A stretch of DNA of 64,000 bases from Rhodococcus rhodnii (lineage in GTDB: Bacteria; Actinomycetota; Actinomycetes; Mycobacteriales; Pseudonocardiaceae), in the NCBI GenBank assembly GCA_000720375.1, contig JOAA01000001.1, forward strand, positions 186,001 to 250,000. The letters are read 5' to 3'. Shown piece after piece: positions 1-11,067 of this stretch. Below the pieces are notes generated by a model. It did no database searches. It saw only the letters and a list, made by a program, of their open reading frames with translations, and was not told the origin of the DNA. Each line of letters starts with the position of its first letter. The first letter of the stretch is position 1. The translations under genes were made by a program, and so were the position numbers.

Positions 1-824
1 ACCAGGGAATCGTCGCCGCCGCGCGGCGTGCGGAGGCGTTGGGCTTCGACTCGGTCGGCGCCGCGGACGTACTGATCGGTGACGGCACACCCGCGATGGA
101 AAGCGTCGTCGTCCAGTCCGCGGTCGCGGCGGTGACCGAACGCGTGTGGCTTGATTTCGGCCTGTTGTCGATCCCGACGCGGCCGATCGCGATGCTGGCG
201 GCACAGATCCAGACCTTGCAGCACGTGTCGGGCAACCGCGTCCGGCTCGGCCTCGGGATCGGCGGATTCCCGTGGGCACCTTTCTGGCACGCGGTCAACG
301 CACCCACGTCGGGCCGCGGGCGGCTGCTGGATCAAGCTCTCGAGGTGTTGCCCCAGCTGATCAGGGGCGACAGCGCGCTGGGAGTCACGTTGGCACCCGC
401 CGCCCCGGTGCCTCCGCTGCTCGTCGGCGGCGGCAACATCGAACCGGCACTCCGGCGCGCCGCGAAGTACGGAGACCTCTGGGTGACGGCCGCGCTGACA
501 CCGGCGGAAATCACTGAAGCCAAGACAAAACTGCAGGAGTACGCGGCCGAATACGGCCGGCCGACGCCCCGTATCCACCTCGGGCTGCACTCGGCCTTGG
601 ACGACGAACCCGCGCGCAAACAGATGGTCCAGCAGCTCAGCGCCTTCTACCGCAAGACGCCCGAGCAGATCGCCCAGGTCACGATCAGCGGCAGCGTGAA
701 ACAGGCAGCCGAGCGCATGGCCGAGTACGCCGAAGCAGGCCTGGACGAACTCGGTCTTGGCAGCGACAGTGGCGACTACCTGCGGCAACTCGACCTGATC
801 GCGGAGGCCCGGTCGCTGCTCTGA
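1..824 (+). CDS. LLM-class flavin/F420-dependent oxidoreductase (5' truncated by window)
   Basis: The reading frame is open from base 3 of the window and continues without a start codon, so the N-terminus lies upstream. It resembles the bacterial luciferase-like (LLM) superfamily, TIM-barrel enzymes using FMN or F420 for redox of small organic substrates. Visible family features are a glycine-rich core stretch (RLGLGIGGF), a YGDLWV segment late in the barrel, and a C-terminal GSVKQAAERMAEYAEAG helix followed by ELGLG, typical of F420-dependent members. The substrate cannot be told. It ends 21 bp before rnhA on the same strand, so the two could be co-transcribed. Family call is good; cofactor choice is inference. 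Confidence 0.8.
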   Translation, partial: QGIVAAARRAEALGFDSVGAADVLIGDGTPAMESVVVQSAVAAVTERVWLDFGLLSIPTRPIAMLAAQIQTLQHVSGNRVRLGLGIGGFPWAPFWHAVNAPTSGRGRLLDQALEVLPQLIRGDSALGVTLAPAAPVPPLLVGGGNIEPALRRAAKYGDLWVTAALTPAEITEAKTKLQEYAAEYGRPTPRIHLGLHSALDDEPARKQMVQQLSAFYRKTPEQIAQVTISGSVKQAAERMAEYAEAGLDELGLGSDSGDYLRQLDLIAEARSLL

Positions 825-845
825 ACCGCCCGGTACGGTGCTCAC

Positions 846-1301
846 GTGGGTGAGCAGCAGGTTGTGGAGATCTACACCGACGGCGCGTGCAGCGGAAATC
901 CCGGGCCAGGCGGGTGGGGCGCCCTGCTGCGCTACGGCCAGCACGAACGCGAGCTCTACGGCGGTGAAGCGACGCCCACGACGAACAACCGGATGGAGCT
1001 GACGGCTCCGATCAAGGCCTTGGAGACGTTGACCAGGCCTTCGGTCGTACACCTCTACACGGACAGTTCCTACGTGCGCAACGGGATCACGCAGTGGCTG
1101 CCGAAGTGGAAGTCCAACGGGTGGCAGACGTCGGCCAAGCAGCCCGTGAAGAACGCGGACCTCTGGCAACGGCTGGAGGCCGCGGCCACTCCACACGAGG
1201 TGGAGTGGCACTGGGTCAAGGGCCACGCCGGCCACCCCGACAACGAGCGCGCCGACCAGCTGGCCGTGCGAGGTTGCCAGGAAGCGAAATCAGTGGTGTA
1301 G
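846..1301 (+). CDS. rnhA: Ribonuclease HI
   Basis: RNase HI degrades the RNA strand of RNA:DNA hybrids using two metal ions. The 151-residue protein is the usual length of a stand-alone bacterial enzyme. The active-site carboxylates are all visible: D12 in [12 protein letters not shown]51 in NNRMEL, D73 in YTDSSYV and D137 in NERAD, plus the flexible-loop His at about 127 (VKGHAGH). The start is GTG at 846. The last 12 bases overlap the 3' end of the convergent SDR gene, so transcripts of the two genes are antisense to each other at their ends. Confidence 0.95.
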   Translation: MGEQQVVEIYTDGACSGNPGPGGWGALLRYGQHERELYGGEATPTTNNRMELTAPIKALETLTRPSVVHLYTDSSYVRNGITQWLPKWKSNGWQTSAKQPVKNADLWQRLEAAATPHEVEWHWVKGHAGHPDNERADQLAVRGCQEAKSVV

Positions 1302-2045
1302 CGGCGTGCGCGGGCCGAGATAGAACCCGCCGTTGACCTCGATCACCTCTCCGGTGATCCACCGCGCATCCGCTGACGCGACGAGGGAAACGGCGTCGGC
1401 GATGTCCTCGGGCTCGCCGACCCTGCCCAACGCGGTGATGCCGGAGATGCCGGCTTGCGCTTCGGGATTGTCCCGCAGCCAGGCGTTCATGTCGGAGTGC
1501 GTGGTTCCCGGCGACACCGTGTTCACCGTGATCTGCCTGTCTCCCAACGTGTTCGCCAACGAGCGACCCAACACGTTCAACGCTCCCTTGGTCATCGAGT
1601 ACACGAGCTCGGGAACGGCGAACCAGGTCACGCCGGACGAGATGTTGATGATCCGGCCACCGTCCGGCATCAGCGGCAACGCCTTCTGGATGATGAAGAA
1701 CGGTGCCCTCACGTTCACCGCGAAGACCCGGTCGAATTCGTCCACTGTGGTGTCGAACAGGGTCGAGCTGAACACGGCCGCGTTGTTCACCACGATGTCC
1801 AGGGGTGCCGAGATTTCCGCGAAGAGCTTGTCCACACCATCGGCGGACTGCAGATCGGCCTGGACGGCGTAGGCCTTTCCACCCGCAGCCGAGATGGATG
1901 CGACGGTCTCCGACGCCTTCGCCACGTTGCTGCCGTAGTGCACGATCACGGTCGCGCCGTCCGCCGCCAGACGCTGCGCGATCGCCCGCCCGAGACCTCG
2001 TGAAGCACCCGTGACCAGCGCAGTCTTGTCCCTCAGATCAGCCAT
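1290..2045 (-). CDS. SDR family NAD(P)-dependent oxidoreductase
   Basis: Classical short-chain dehydrogenase/reductase of about 251 residues. The Rossmann cofactor motif TGASRGLG is at residues 12-19, followed by NNA in the core, the catalytic Ser in INISSG, the catalytic Tyr/Lys in YSMTK, and a typical C-terminal GGFYLG. It reduces or oxidises a small alcohol/ketone; the substrate is not predictable. ATG at 2045 was chosen because GGGGAG lies six bases before it; an in-frame TTG six bases upstream is less likely. It is divergent from a TetR gene, with a perfect 20-bp palindrome between them, so it is probably the regulated target of that repressor. Confidence 0.9.
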   Translation of the reverse strand: MADLRDKTALVTGASRGLGRAIAQRLAADGATVIVHYGSNVAKASETVASISAAGGKAYAVQADLQSADGVDKLFAEISAPLDIVVNNAAVFSSTLFDTTVDEFDRVFAVNVRAPFFIIQKALPLMPDGGRIINISSGVTWFAVPELVYSMTKGALNVLGRSLANTLGDRQITVNTVSPGTTHSDMNAWLRDNPEAQAGISGITALGRVGEPEDIADAVSLVASADARWITGEVIEVNGGFYLGPRTPLHH

Positions 2046-2065
2046 GACCAACTCCCCAGGCTAAT

Positions 2066-2085
2066 GTTAGGGAACGTTCCCTAAC
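2066..2085. promoter_or_regulatory. Perfect 20-bp palindrome, likely TetR operator
   Basis: GTTAGGGAACGTTCCCTAAC is identical to its reverse complement and sits in the short divergent intergenic region between the SDR gene and the TetR gene. Size, symmetry and position fit an operator through which the repressor controls both its own gene and the SDR. The binding role is inferred; the palindrome is seen directly. Confidence 0.8.
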
Positions 2086-2136
2086 GTTGCTGCGGTAAGG
2101 TAGCGCGTGATCAAGCGACCAGGCAAGGGGGAAGTG

Positions 2137-2718
2137 ATGCGCCGGACCGCGGCCGAGACCAGGGAGCACATCCTCGAGGTCGCGCACGAGCTGTTCTACT
2201 GGCACGGCATCCGGGCGGTCGGCATCGACAAGGTCGCGGCCGAGGCGGGCATCGCCCCCACCACCCTGTACCGGATCTTCGCCGCCAAGGACGACCTGAT
2301 CGCCGCGTACGTCGACCGGTCGCACGAGAACTCCGTCGCCAAGTTCACCGACGCGACGGACAAAGCGGGTCCGGAGCCGAAAGCCCAGCTGCTGGCCATG
2401 TTCGACTGCCTGATCGAGCAGATGAACCCGGCGGAGTTCCGCGGCTGCGCCTGCATGATGACGCTGGCCGAGTTCCCCGACCCGGAACTGCCCGCGCACC
2501 AGAAGGCCATCGCGTCCAAGACGTGGGTACGCGGCCGAATCGGCGAACTCGCGGCGCGCATCGACGGCGTCGACGACCCGGAAAAGCTAGCCGACCAGCT
2601 GGTTCTCATCTGGGAAGGCGCCAACGCGTCGGCGCAGGCACTGGGCATCAGTGGCCCGGCGAAGCACGCGCGCGAGTTCGCTGAAACGACGATCGCCGCC
2701 GCGATTCGAAACAGGTGA
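2137..2718 (+). CDS. TetR/AcrR family transcriptional regulator
   Basis: One-component repressor of 193 residues. The N-terminal helix-turn-helix spans about residues 8-50 (ILEVAHELFYWHGIRAVGID, then TTLYRIF and the KDDLI helix); the rest is the alpha-helical ligand/dimer domain with a WEGANASAQAL C-terminal region. GGGGGAA just upstream supports ATG 2137 (GTG 2134 and an in-frame GTG at 2107 are alternatives). It is divergent from the SDR at 1290-2045 and shares the palindromic operator with it. A hairpin follows the stop codon directly. Confidence 0.9.
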   Translation: MRRTAAETREHILEVAHELFYWHGIRAVGIDKVAAEAGIAPTTLYRIFAAKDDLIAAYVDRSHENSVAKFTDATDKAGPEPKAQLLAMFDCLIEQMNPAEFRGCACMMTLAEFPDPELPAHQKAIASKTWVRGRIGELAARIDGVDDPEKLADQLVLIWEGANASAQALGISGPAKHAREFAETTIAAAIRNR

Positions 2719-2747
2719 CAATTGCGGCCGGAAAGTGGCCGCAATTG
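2719..2747 (+). terminator. Hairpin terminator after the TetR gene
   Basis: An 11-bp perfect stem (CAATTGCGGCC paired with GGCCGCAATTG) with a 7-nt loop starts at the first base after the TetR stop codon. The following tract is short in T, as is usual for actinobacterial terminators. It separates the regulator from the VOC gene 45 bp downstream. Confidence 0.7.
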
Positions 2748-2791
2748 CTCTTAGGCTGGTGCCACACCGAACGAACGAAGGAGTGGTCCCG

Positions 2792-5452
<2,661 letters not shown>

Positions 5453-5887
5453 TCACCCGAAGAAGGCCGTGGGTGTCCCCTGGTACCAGGCATTGTCGAT
5501 CACGATCCGCCGTGCCACCCAGCGGGAACCGTCCCTGACCAGTTCGACCTCGTAGTGGTTCTTCAGCAAGGCGTACACGCTGTGGTCGCCGGAACGCAGG
5601 TGCTGTGCCTCGACGATCGCGGTCAGCTGGGCGGTGTCGCCGTCGATCCGCACGCGCGGGTTGGTCACCACGTGCGTTGTGTCCACATCGGACAGCACTG
5701 TGAAGATCGTGTCCACGATGGTGTCCCGCCCGGTCATCAGCGGGCTAACCCCGCCCCACTTCGCCGCCGCCGGCTGGAAGTCCAGTGTGGCGTCGGTGGC
5801 GAACGCCGAGGCGAACAACTCCTTGTCGCGCATGTCCTGGCCACGCCCGAACCGGTACAGCGCGTCAACGATCTCGATCCAGTCCAT
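5453..5887 (-). CDS. SnoaL-like / nuclear transport factor 2 fold protein
   Basis: A 144-residue protein with the NTF2-like cone-barrel pattern: an N-terminal helix (EIVDALYRFGRGQDMRD), the segment FATDATLDF, a mid domain GRDTIVDTIFTVL and a C-terminal strand SRWVARRIVIDN. Such proteins are polyketide-cyclase-like, dehydratase-like or simple binding proteins. It is divergent from a LysR regulator whose start is 86 bp away, the usual arrangement of a LysR regulator with its target gene. The substrate is unknown. Confidence 0.8.
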   Translation of the reverse strand: MDWIEIVDALYRFGRGQDMRDKELFASAFATDATLDFQPAAAKWGGVSPLMTGRDTIVDTIFTVLSDVDTTHVVTNPRVRIDGDTAQLTAIVEAQHLRSGDHSVYALLKNHYEVELVRDGSRWVARRIVIDNAWYQGTPTAFFG

Positions 5888-5973
5888 GCCCTCACCCTCG
5901 CCGCGCTGACCTGCAGGAACAACGACGGATCGGGAAACGTTCGGATAGCCAGGCTCAACAATGGGGGCACGCG

Positions 5974-6810
5974 ATGGAACGCCACGAGGTCGAGGCGCTG
6001 CTGACCTTGGCCGAAGAACTGCACTTCGGCCGGACCGCGCAACGGTTGCACGTGACCACAGGCCGCGTCAGCCAGACGATCCGGCAGCTCGAGCACCGCG
6101 TTGGCGTGCCGCTTTTCGAGCGCACCAGCCGCAAGGTCGCGCTCACGCCCATCGGCAAGCAACTGGTCGACGACATCCGACCGGCGTACGCACAACTGCG
6201 GGCCGGTCTGGCCAGAGCGATCGAGGCGGGCAAAGGCCTTGACGGCGAACTACGGGTCGGTTTCGTCGGAGCCGCCGCGGCCGAGATGCTGATCAATGCC
6301 GAGGAGGTGTTCGGCAAGCGTTATCCCGGTTGTGCCGTGCACCTCAAGGAAATGCACCTCGGTGACGCACCGGAACGCTTGCGGTCTGGCGAAATCGACA
6401 TCATGCTCGGCTGTTTTCCCCTCGCGGCAACAGACCTCGTGACCGGCCCGACGCTGCTGACCGAACAGTGGTTGCTCGCGGCACCTGCCCGCCATCCGCT
6501 GGCACGACGGTCGCACGTGGCCACGAAAGACCTTGCCGGGCAGACGTTCCTCCAGGCGCCGTGCGGCCTTTCCTTCGCCGGAACCCACCCCGGGCCCAGG
6601 GCGGAGACGTTCCAGGAGATCCTGACGTTGGTCAGCGCGGGCAAGGGGATCTTCGCGGTCGGCGAACACGCGATCCGCTTCCATGACCGGCCCGACATCG
6701 CTTACGTGCCGATCTCCGACGCGCCGAAGCTGGAATGGGGACCAGTCTGGCGTGCGACGAACGAGAACGCGCGAGTCCGCGGCTTCGTCGAAGCCCTCAC
6801 CGGTGCGTGA
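5974..6810 (+). CDS. LysR family transcriptional regulator
   Basis: 278 residues. The N-terminal winged helix-turn-helix (ALLTLAEELHFGRTAQRLHV, then RVSQTIRQLEHRVGVPLFER) is followed by the periplasmic-binding-like effector domain from about residue 90 (LRVGFVGAAAAEML). The start is ATG 5974; the frame is open further upstream but the family N-terminus begins here. It is divergent from the SnoaL-like gene, which it probably activates or represses. The last 14 bases overlap the convergent VOC gene. Confidence 0.9.
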   Translation: MERHEVEALLTLAEELHFGRTAQRLHVTTGRVSQTIRQLEHRVGVPLFERTSRKVALTPIGKQLVDDIRPAYAQLRAGLARAIEAGKGLDGELRVGFVGAAAAEMLINAEEVFGKRYPGCAVHLKEMHLGDAPERLRSGEIDIMLGCFPLAATDLVTGPTLLTEQWLLAAPARHPLARRSHVATKDLAGQTFLQAPCGLSFAGTHPGPRAETFQEILTLVSAGKGIFAVGEHAIRFHDRPDIAYVPISDAPKLEWGPVWRATNENARVRGFVEALTGA

Positions 6811-7141
6811 GCACGTTGACGATATGCCCGTCCGGATCACGCACGAAGAACCGACGCACGCCCCAGGGCTCATCACGGATCGCGTACACGATGTCCGCTC
6901 CCTGATCCACAAGTGTGGCATGCACGTCGTCCACATCGGACACCTCGACGGACATGTCCGGTTGCATGCCGGACGGATCCGCGTCGGTCAACAGCACCTG
7001 GGCGGTCGGGTTGCTCGGTGACGCGAGGCCGACCACCCAGCCGTGGTTCATCACTTCCTGGAACCCCAGCAGGCCGTAGAACTTCGTACTGGCCCCGATG
7101 TCGGCGCTGCGAACATCGGGGACCACCCGTCGAATCGTCAT
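6797..7141 (-). CDS. VOC family protein
   Basis: A compact 114-residue VOC-fold protein beginning with VVPDVRSADIGASTKFYGLLGF and ending with the conserved FVRDPDGHIVNVL strand. Activity is not predictable. It overlaps the LysR gene end by 14 bp and starts about 10 bp after the end of the SCO6745-like gene on the same strand, so it may be the second gene of that transcript. Confidence 0.85.
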   Translation of the reverse strand: MTIRRVVPDVRSADIGASTKFYGLLGFQEVMNHGWVVGLASPSNPTAQVLLTDADPSGMQPDMSVEVSDVDDVHATLVDQGADIVYAIRDEPWGVRRFFVRDPDGHIVNVLTHR

Positions 7142-7151
7142 GCCGGCGAGA

Positions 7152-7973
7152 CTAACGCCGGATCCCCAGCGTGCTCTTGGAAGGAAGGAGGCCCGACTGG
7201 ACCGCCGCCATCGTCACCGGCATCACCAGCTCGGCCAGCCTGCCTGGATTGATCACCGACCACGGGGCGGTGGCGAGCTCGTCGGTGAGTCGTTCGACCG
7301 CTTCCCTGCCGTCTTTTCCTTCCTGTGTGGCGTTTCCGTCGGCATCGACCCAGCCACGCTCGTGCAGACTGCCCTGCGCGGCCGCCCATTGTTCCTCTGA
7401 CCAGCCTCGGCTCGCGAAGACCTCGACCGGCGCGGCGCCGATGGCGGCGAAGGAGACCAAGGACTCGACCGGGTCCAGCCCGGCGGTGACCAACGCGGCA
7501 ATGTGCCCGTCGCCGCGGTGTTCCCTGATGATCGTGGCCGCATGCCACAACACGAGGTGCGGTTCCTCCGGCCACGGAAGGGACGCGTTCGCCGCGGCCA
7601 GTGGACGACCTGCGGTGTCCGCCGCCAGCGCGACCTTCTTGGCCAGGTCGGCCGCCTCGGTCAGATCCGTCTCCCCGAGGAGACGGCGCAGCGCCCGATC
7701 CATCCCACGAGTTCGTGCCGCGACCACGTCCGCAGCCGATGCGATGTCCCACGCGGGGGACATGTGTTCGGCGACCATGTCGGGGTTGAAGCTGTAGAAC
7801 GTCGCCGAGACCAGCTCCGCGCTCGCCGGGCCTAAGGGCGCGGACCTCAGCGGGAAATAGGTCGGCCAGCGGGTATCGACCTCGTACCCGAGTCTGGCCA
7901 GCTCGTCGAAGACCTCGGGGGCGTAGTAGACGAGCGCGTGCACCGGCTCAAGCAAGTGCCACATCTGCCGCAT
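7152..7973 (-). CDS. SCO6745-type helical protein
   Basis: 273 residues beginning RQMWHLLEPVHALVYYAPEVFDEL. This N-terminus and the following all-helical, tandem-like organisation match the actinobacterial family named after S. coelicolor SCO6745, whose function is not established; a helix-turn-helix is sometimes predicted in it. The second half carries WSEEQWAAAQGSLHERGWV, a winged-helix-like segment resembling MarR-type proteins. ATG at 7973 has GGAGG five bases before it. It is divergent from a TetR gene with a 19-bp inverted repeat between them, so it is probably that regulator's target. Confidence 0.75.
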   Translation of the reverse strand: MRQMWHLLEPVHALVYYAPEVFDELARLGYEVDTRWPTYFPLRSAPLGPASAELVSATFYSFNPDMVAEHMSPAWDIASAADVVAARTRGMDRALRRLLGETDLTEAADLAKKVALAADTAGRPLAAANASLPWPEEPHLVLWHAATIIREHRGDGHIAALVTAGLDPVESLVSFAAIGAAPVEVFASRGWSEEQWAAAQGSLHERGWVDADGNATQEGKDGREAVERLTDELATAPWSVINPGRLAELVMPVTMAAVQSGLLPSKSTLGIRR

Positions 7974-8019
7974 GGAAACCTCCACTATCCATTTGTCGCC
8001 AAGATAGGAGCCGTGTCGC

Positions 8020-8038
8020 ATCTTGTCAATGACAAGAT
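8020..8038. promoter_or_regulatory. 19-bp inverted repeat, likely TetR operator
   Basis: ATCTTGTCA and TGACAAGAT are perfect 9-bp arms around a single A, in the 84-bp divergent region between the SCO6745-like gene and the TetR gene. The repeat ends 20 bp before the TetR start. A second loose half-site (TTGTCGCCAAGAT) lies about 20 bp to the left. Position and symmetry suggest autoregulation plus control of the divergent gene. Confidence 0.75.
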
Positions 8039-8057
8039 TGGGAGTATCGTGCCGGTC

Positions 8058-8633
8058 ATGCCCTATCACCACGGCGACCTGCGCCGGGCTGTGCTCGACG
8101 CCGCGCTCGAGGTCATCACGGCCGACGGCCCCAGCGCGATCAGCCTGCGGGACCTCGCCCGGCGAGCAGGCGTGTCGCACGCGGCGCCGGCCCACCACTT
8201 CAAGGACAAGGCCGGGCTGCTGACAGCAATCGCCGTGGAGGGTAACGAGCTGCTGGCCGAATCGCTAGAACAGGCGATCGCCGGGCAGTGCACCCGGCTG
8301 ATCGACCTCGGCGTGCGGTACGTGCGGTTCGCGCTGGACCACCCTGGCCACTTCGCCGTCATGTACCGCCCGGACCTCTACCACCGCGACGCGCCTGAGC
8401 TGATCGCCGCGCGTGAGCGGACCGGGAAGCTGTTGCGTGGGACCGTCCAAGCGATCGCCGGAGACCAAGACGCCCGGGTGACCCAGCTCGCGGCATGGTC
8501 GGCCGCGCACGGTTTCGCCACGCTGGCGTTGGCAGGCAACCTGGACAGGACAATCGGCGACCAGGACCCCGCGGAACTGTTCCGTACGTTGGCCGACGCG
8601 ATGTTCGTGGGTCGTGGCACGATCGAACAATGA
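8058..8633 (+). CDS. TetR/AcrR family transcriptional regulator
   Basis: 191 residues from ATG 8058, which gives the family-typical N-terminus MPYHHGDLRRAVLDAALEVI; GTG 8049 is an alternative. The helix-turn-helix is ISLRDLARRAGVSHAAPAHH followed by FKDKAGLLTAIA, and the C-terminal domain resembles the WHG subgroup (RFALDHPGHFAVMYRPDL). It is divergent from the SCO6745-like gene across an inverted repeat. Its stop codon overlaps the start of the downstream sigma factor (ATGA at 8630-8633), so the two are probably translationally coupled. Confidence 0.9.
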   Translation: MPYHHGDLRRAVLDAALEVITADGPSAISLRDLARRAGVSHAAPAHHFKDKAGLLTAIAVEGNELLAESLEQAIAGQCTRLIDLGVRYVRFALDHPGHFAVMYRPDLYHRDAPELIAARERTGKLLRGTVQAIAGDQDARVTQLAAWSAAHGFATLALAGNLDRTIGDQDPAELFRTLADAMFVGRGTIEQ

Positions 8634-9553
8634 ACGATCTCGAGGAGCACCGGATCGGACTGACCGGCTACTGCTACCGGATGCTCGGGGCGTCGCTGGA
8701 AGCCGAAGACGCGGTGCAGGAGACGTTTCTGCGGGCATGGCGCAAGCAAGACCAGCGCCAAGGCCAGTTGAAGTCCTGGCTGTACGCGATCGCGACCAAC
8801 GTCTGCCTGGACATGCTGCGCAGCGCCCAACGCCGGGTGATCGCCATGGACGTCGCCGAACCCTCCAGCGCGGGCACCGAATTCCCGGCGCCCCTGCCGG
8901 AAAGTTCTTGGATACAGCCAGTTCCGGACGCCCGCGTGCTCGATCCGGCCACCGTCGTGGCCGAGCGGGAAACCATCCGGCTGGCGTTCGTCGCGGCCCT
9001 GCAATACCTGCCGCCCAAGCAACGCGTGGTGCTGATCCTGCGGGAAGTGTTGGCGTGGAAGGCAGACGAGGTCGCCAAGCTGCTCGACACCAGCGTCGCG
9101 TCGGTCAACAGTGCGCTGCAACGGGCGCGTGCGACGCTCGCGACGCGGCCGACCGCGAAGCCACTCGATGAGGATCAGCAACAGCTGATCGAGCGGTACA
9201 TGCAAGCCTTCACGCGCTACGACCTCGACACGCTCGTGACGTTGCTGCACGAGGACGCAACGTCGAGCATGCCGCCGTTCACCTGGTGGATGCGTGGCCG
9301 TGACGAGCTCATGGCAGCTTTGCGAGGCGCCGGGTCCGAGGCGATCTGCCAGATCTCGACGTTCGTGCCCGCCGGTTTCGCCAACGGCGCGCCGGTGTAC
9401 GGCCAGTACCTCGAAGGCAAGCCGTTCTCGCTGCAGGTCTTCGAGGTCTCCGGCGGACTGATCACGCACACGACGACATATCTGCAGGCCAGCGACCTCT
9501 TTCCGCTTTTCGGGCTGCCGGTCGATGAGTTTTCCGACGCCGCCCCGTCCTAG
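8630..9553 (+). CDS. ECF sigma factor with C-terminal SnoaL-like domain (TIGR02960/SigX5 type)
   Basis: 307 residues. Region 2 (LTGYCYRMLGASLEAEDAVQ, FLRAWRK, LYAIATNVCLDMLR) and region 4 (LPPKQRVVLILREVLAWKAD, then VASVNSALQRAR) are complete. A long C-terminal NTF2-like domain starts near residue 185 (YMQAFTRYDLDTLVTLLHED) and contains the PPFTWWMRGRDEL segment of this subgroup. There is no anti-sigma gene beside it; in such sigma factors the fused domain is thought to modulate activity. It is coupled to the preceding TetR gene by ATGA and to the following hydrolase by a short gap. Confidence 0.9.
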   Translation: MNDLEEHRIGLTGYCYRMLGASLEAEDAVQETFLRAWRKQDQRQGQLKSWLYAIATNVCLDMLRSAQRRVIAMDVAEPSSAGTEFPAPLPESSWIQPVPDARVLDPATVVAERETIRLAFVAALQYLPPKQRVVLILREVLAWKADEVAKLLDTSVASVNSALQRARATLATRPTAKPLDEDQQQLIERYMQAFTRYDLDTLVTLLHEDATSSMPPFTWWMRGRDELMAALRGAGSEAICQISTFVPAGFANGAPVYGQYLEGKPFSLQVFEVSGGLITHTTTYLQASDLFPLFGLPVDEFSDAAPS

Positions 9554-9580
9554 GTGACAAGACCTGACGAAAGGACACTC

Positions 9581-10348
9581 GTGGCCGGTTACGTGACAGT
9601 CAATGGCGTTCGCTCCTGGTACGACGTGCACGGTGCTGGAGAACCGCTCGTCCTGCTGCACGGCGGCTTTTCCGACTCACGGGACTTCGAGACCAACCTG
9701 CTGACGCTGGTCGGCAAGTTCAAGATCTACCTGCTGGACCGGCGTGGCCACGGGCGTACGCCGGATGTCGAAGGCCCGGTCAGCATGGACATGCTGGTGG
9801 ACGACGTGGCCGCGTTCATCGACGAGGTCGTCGGCGAGCCCGCGCACGTGGCCGGCTACAGCTCAGGCGGGTTCGTCGCGCTCGCGGTCGCCATCAAGCG
9901 ACCCGACCTGGTGCGCAAGCTGGTGTTGGTGAGCACCGCGTACGACAAGGACGGCTGGATGTTCCTGCCGCAGCCGGACGCCGAACTCCCGCCGCAACTC
10001 GTCGACCGCTACGCCGAGGTCTCACCCGACGGCCGCGACCACATGCCTGTGGTGGTAAGGAAATTCGCCGAGATGGAAGCCGGCGAGTCGCTCAGACCGG
10101 CCGAGGTGACGAGCCCGACGCTGATCCTCGTCGCCGACGACGACATGATCCATCTGCGCCACATCATCGACATGTACGAGGCGATCCCCAAGGCACAGCT
10201 GGGAATCGTGCCCGCGACGTCGCACTTGTTGTTCTGGGAGCGCCCTCAACTGGTCACCCGGCTGGTCGATGAGTTCCTGACAACGGAGCCCGCGCCGATG
10301 ATGCCGATCCGACGCCCGGGCGGATTCCTTTCTCAGCAACAGCAATAG
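9581..10348 (+). CDS. Alpha/beta hydrolase
   Basis: About 255 residues with a complete serine-hydrolase triad: Ser in AGYSSGGF, Asp in LVADDDMIH and His in ATSHLLFWE, plus the oxyanion-loop motif LLHGGF. The start is taken as GTG 9581 because GAAAGGA precedes it at good spacing; GTG 9554, directly after the sigma stop codon, would add nine residues. Same transcript as the TetR and sigma genes by position. The C-terminus ends in a short glutamine run. Its 3' end overlaps a degraded LysR gene on the other strand. Confidence 0.88.
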   Translation: MAGYVTVNGVRSWYDVHGAGEPLVLLHGGFSDSRDFETNLLTLVGKFKIYLLDRRGHGRTPDVEGPVSMDMLVDDVAAFIDEVVGEPAHVAGYSSGGFVALAVAIKRPDLVRKLVLVSTAYDKDGWMFLPQPDAELPPQLVDRYAEVSPDGRDHMPVVVRKFAEMEAGESLRPAEVTSPTLILVADDDMIHLRHIIDMYEAIPKAQLGIVPATSHLLFWERPQLVTRLVDEFLTTEPAPMMPIRRPGGFLSQQQQ

Positions 10349-11035
10349 CCGCACGAACGAACGCCGCGATGGCCCTGGACGACGAACGCTCGGGCCACCC
10401 CGATCGCGATCGTCGTGATTGGACCGTCCACAACGGGCACCGCGGCCAGGTCACCGCGCAGGCCGATCCGAGCCGATTCGGGCAGCACGGCGATCACTTG
10501 GCCGATCGCGATCAGCTGCATCAGCTGTGCGGCATCGCGAACCTCCGGTCCAGTGCCGGTCATGCCGGGCCAGCGCGGCATCGGTTCGCCCTCCAGATCG
10601 GACATCCACAGGCGGTCCCGGTTGGCGTACCGATGCCCGACGGGCAGGATCGCGACCGCACCTTCGATCCGCAGCGGCTCGACGTCGAATCCGGAAGTGT
10701 CGTCGTGTGGCAGGTGCAGGACCGCGACATCAGCCCGGCCGTCCCGCAGGATCTGCGCCTGCTCACCGATTCCGCAGACCTGCACATGCACTGGCAGCGC
10801 GTCAGGTTCGTGGCGTAGGCGTCCACAATGTGCTGCAGCAGGCCACCATCACTGCCCGGCTTCATGACCAGCACCAGCTTCGGCTCGGCGACCCGCTGGG
10901 TTCGCCGGGCCGCCACGGCGACCGCGTCCAAGGCTTTGCGGCTTCGTGCAGCAAGACCTCACCGGCTTCGGTGCGCACGACCTTGCGGCTCGTTCGTTCG
11001 AAACTCCAACTATCGCTGCACCAAGCCGGTCATGG
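10333..11035 (-). pseudogene. LysR-type regulator, frameshifted remnant
   Basis: Pieces of one LysR protein are spread over three minus-strand frames. The wing of the DNA-binding domain, FERTSRKVVRTEAGEVLLHE, is read from 11002 down to about 10940. After a frameshift near 10932 comes LDAVAVAARRTQRVAEPKLV to HIVDAYAT. After a further single-base deletion near 10815 comes ALPVHVQVCGIGEQAQ through a good effector-binding domain to the TGA at 10333. The recognition helix and start are not recognisable, and an in-frame stop precedes the wing. Two frameshifts plus a lost N-terminus argue for decay rather than one sequencing error. It would have been divergent from the SDR at 11068. Confidence 0.82.
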
Positions 11036-11067
11036 CCTTTTTCAGCACCCAATGGTGAGCTTGAGCC

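Noticed and set aside
7152..8198. Longer 348-residue form of the SCO6745-like gene
   Set aside because: The extra N-terminus lies over the divergent TetR gene and its operator; ATG 7973 has a good ribosome-binding site and the family N-terminus.
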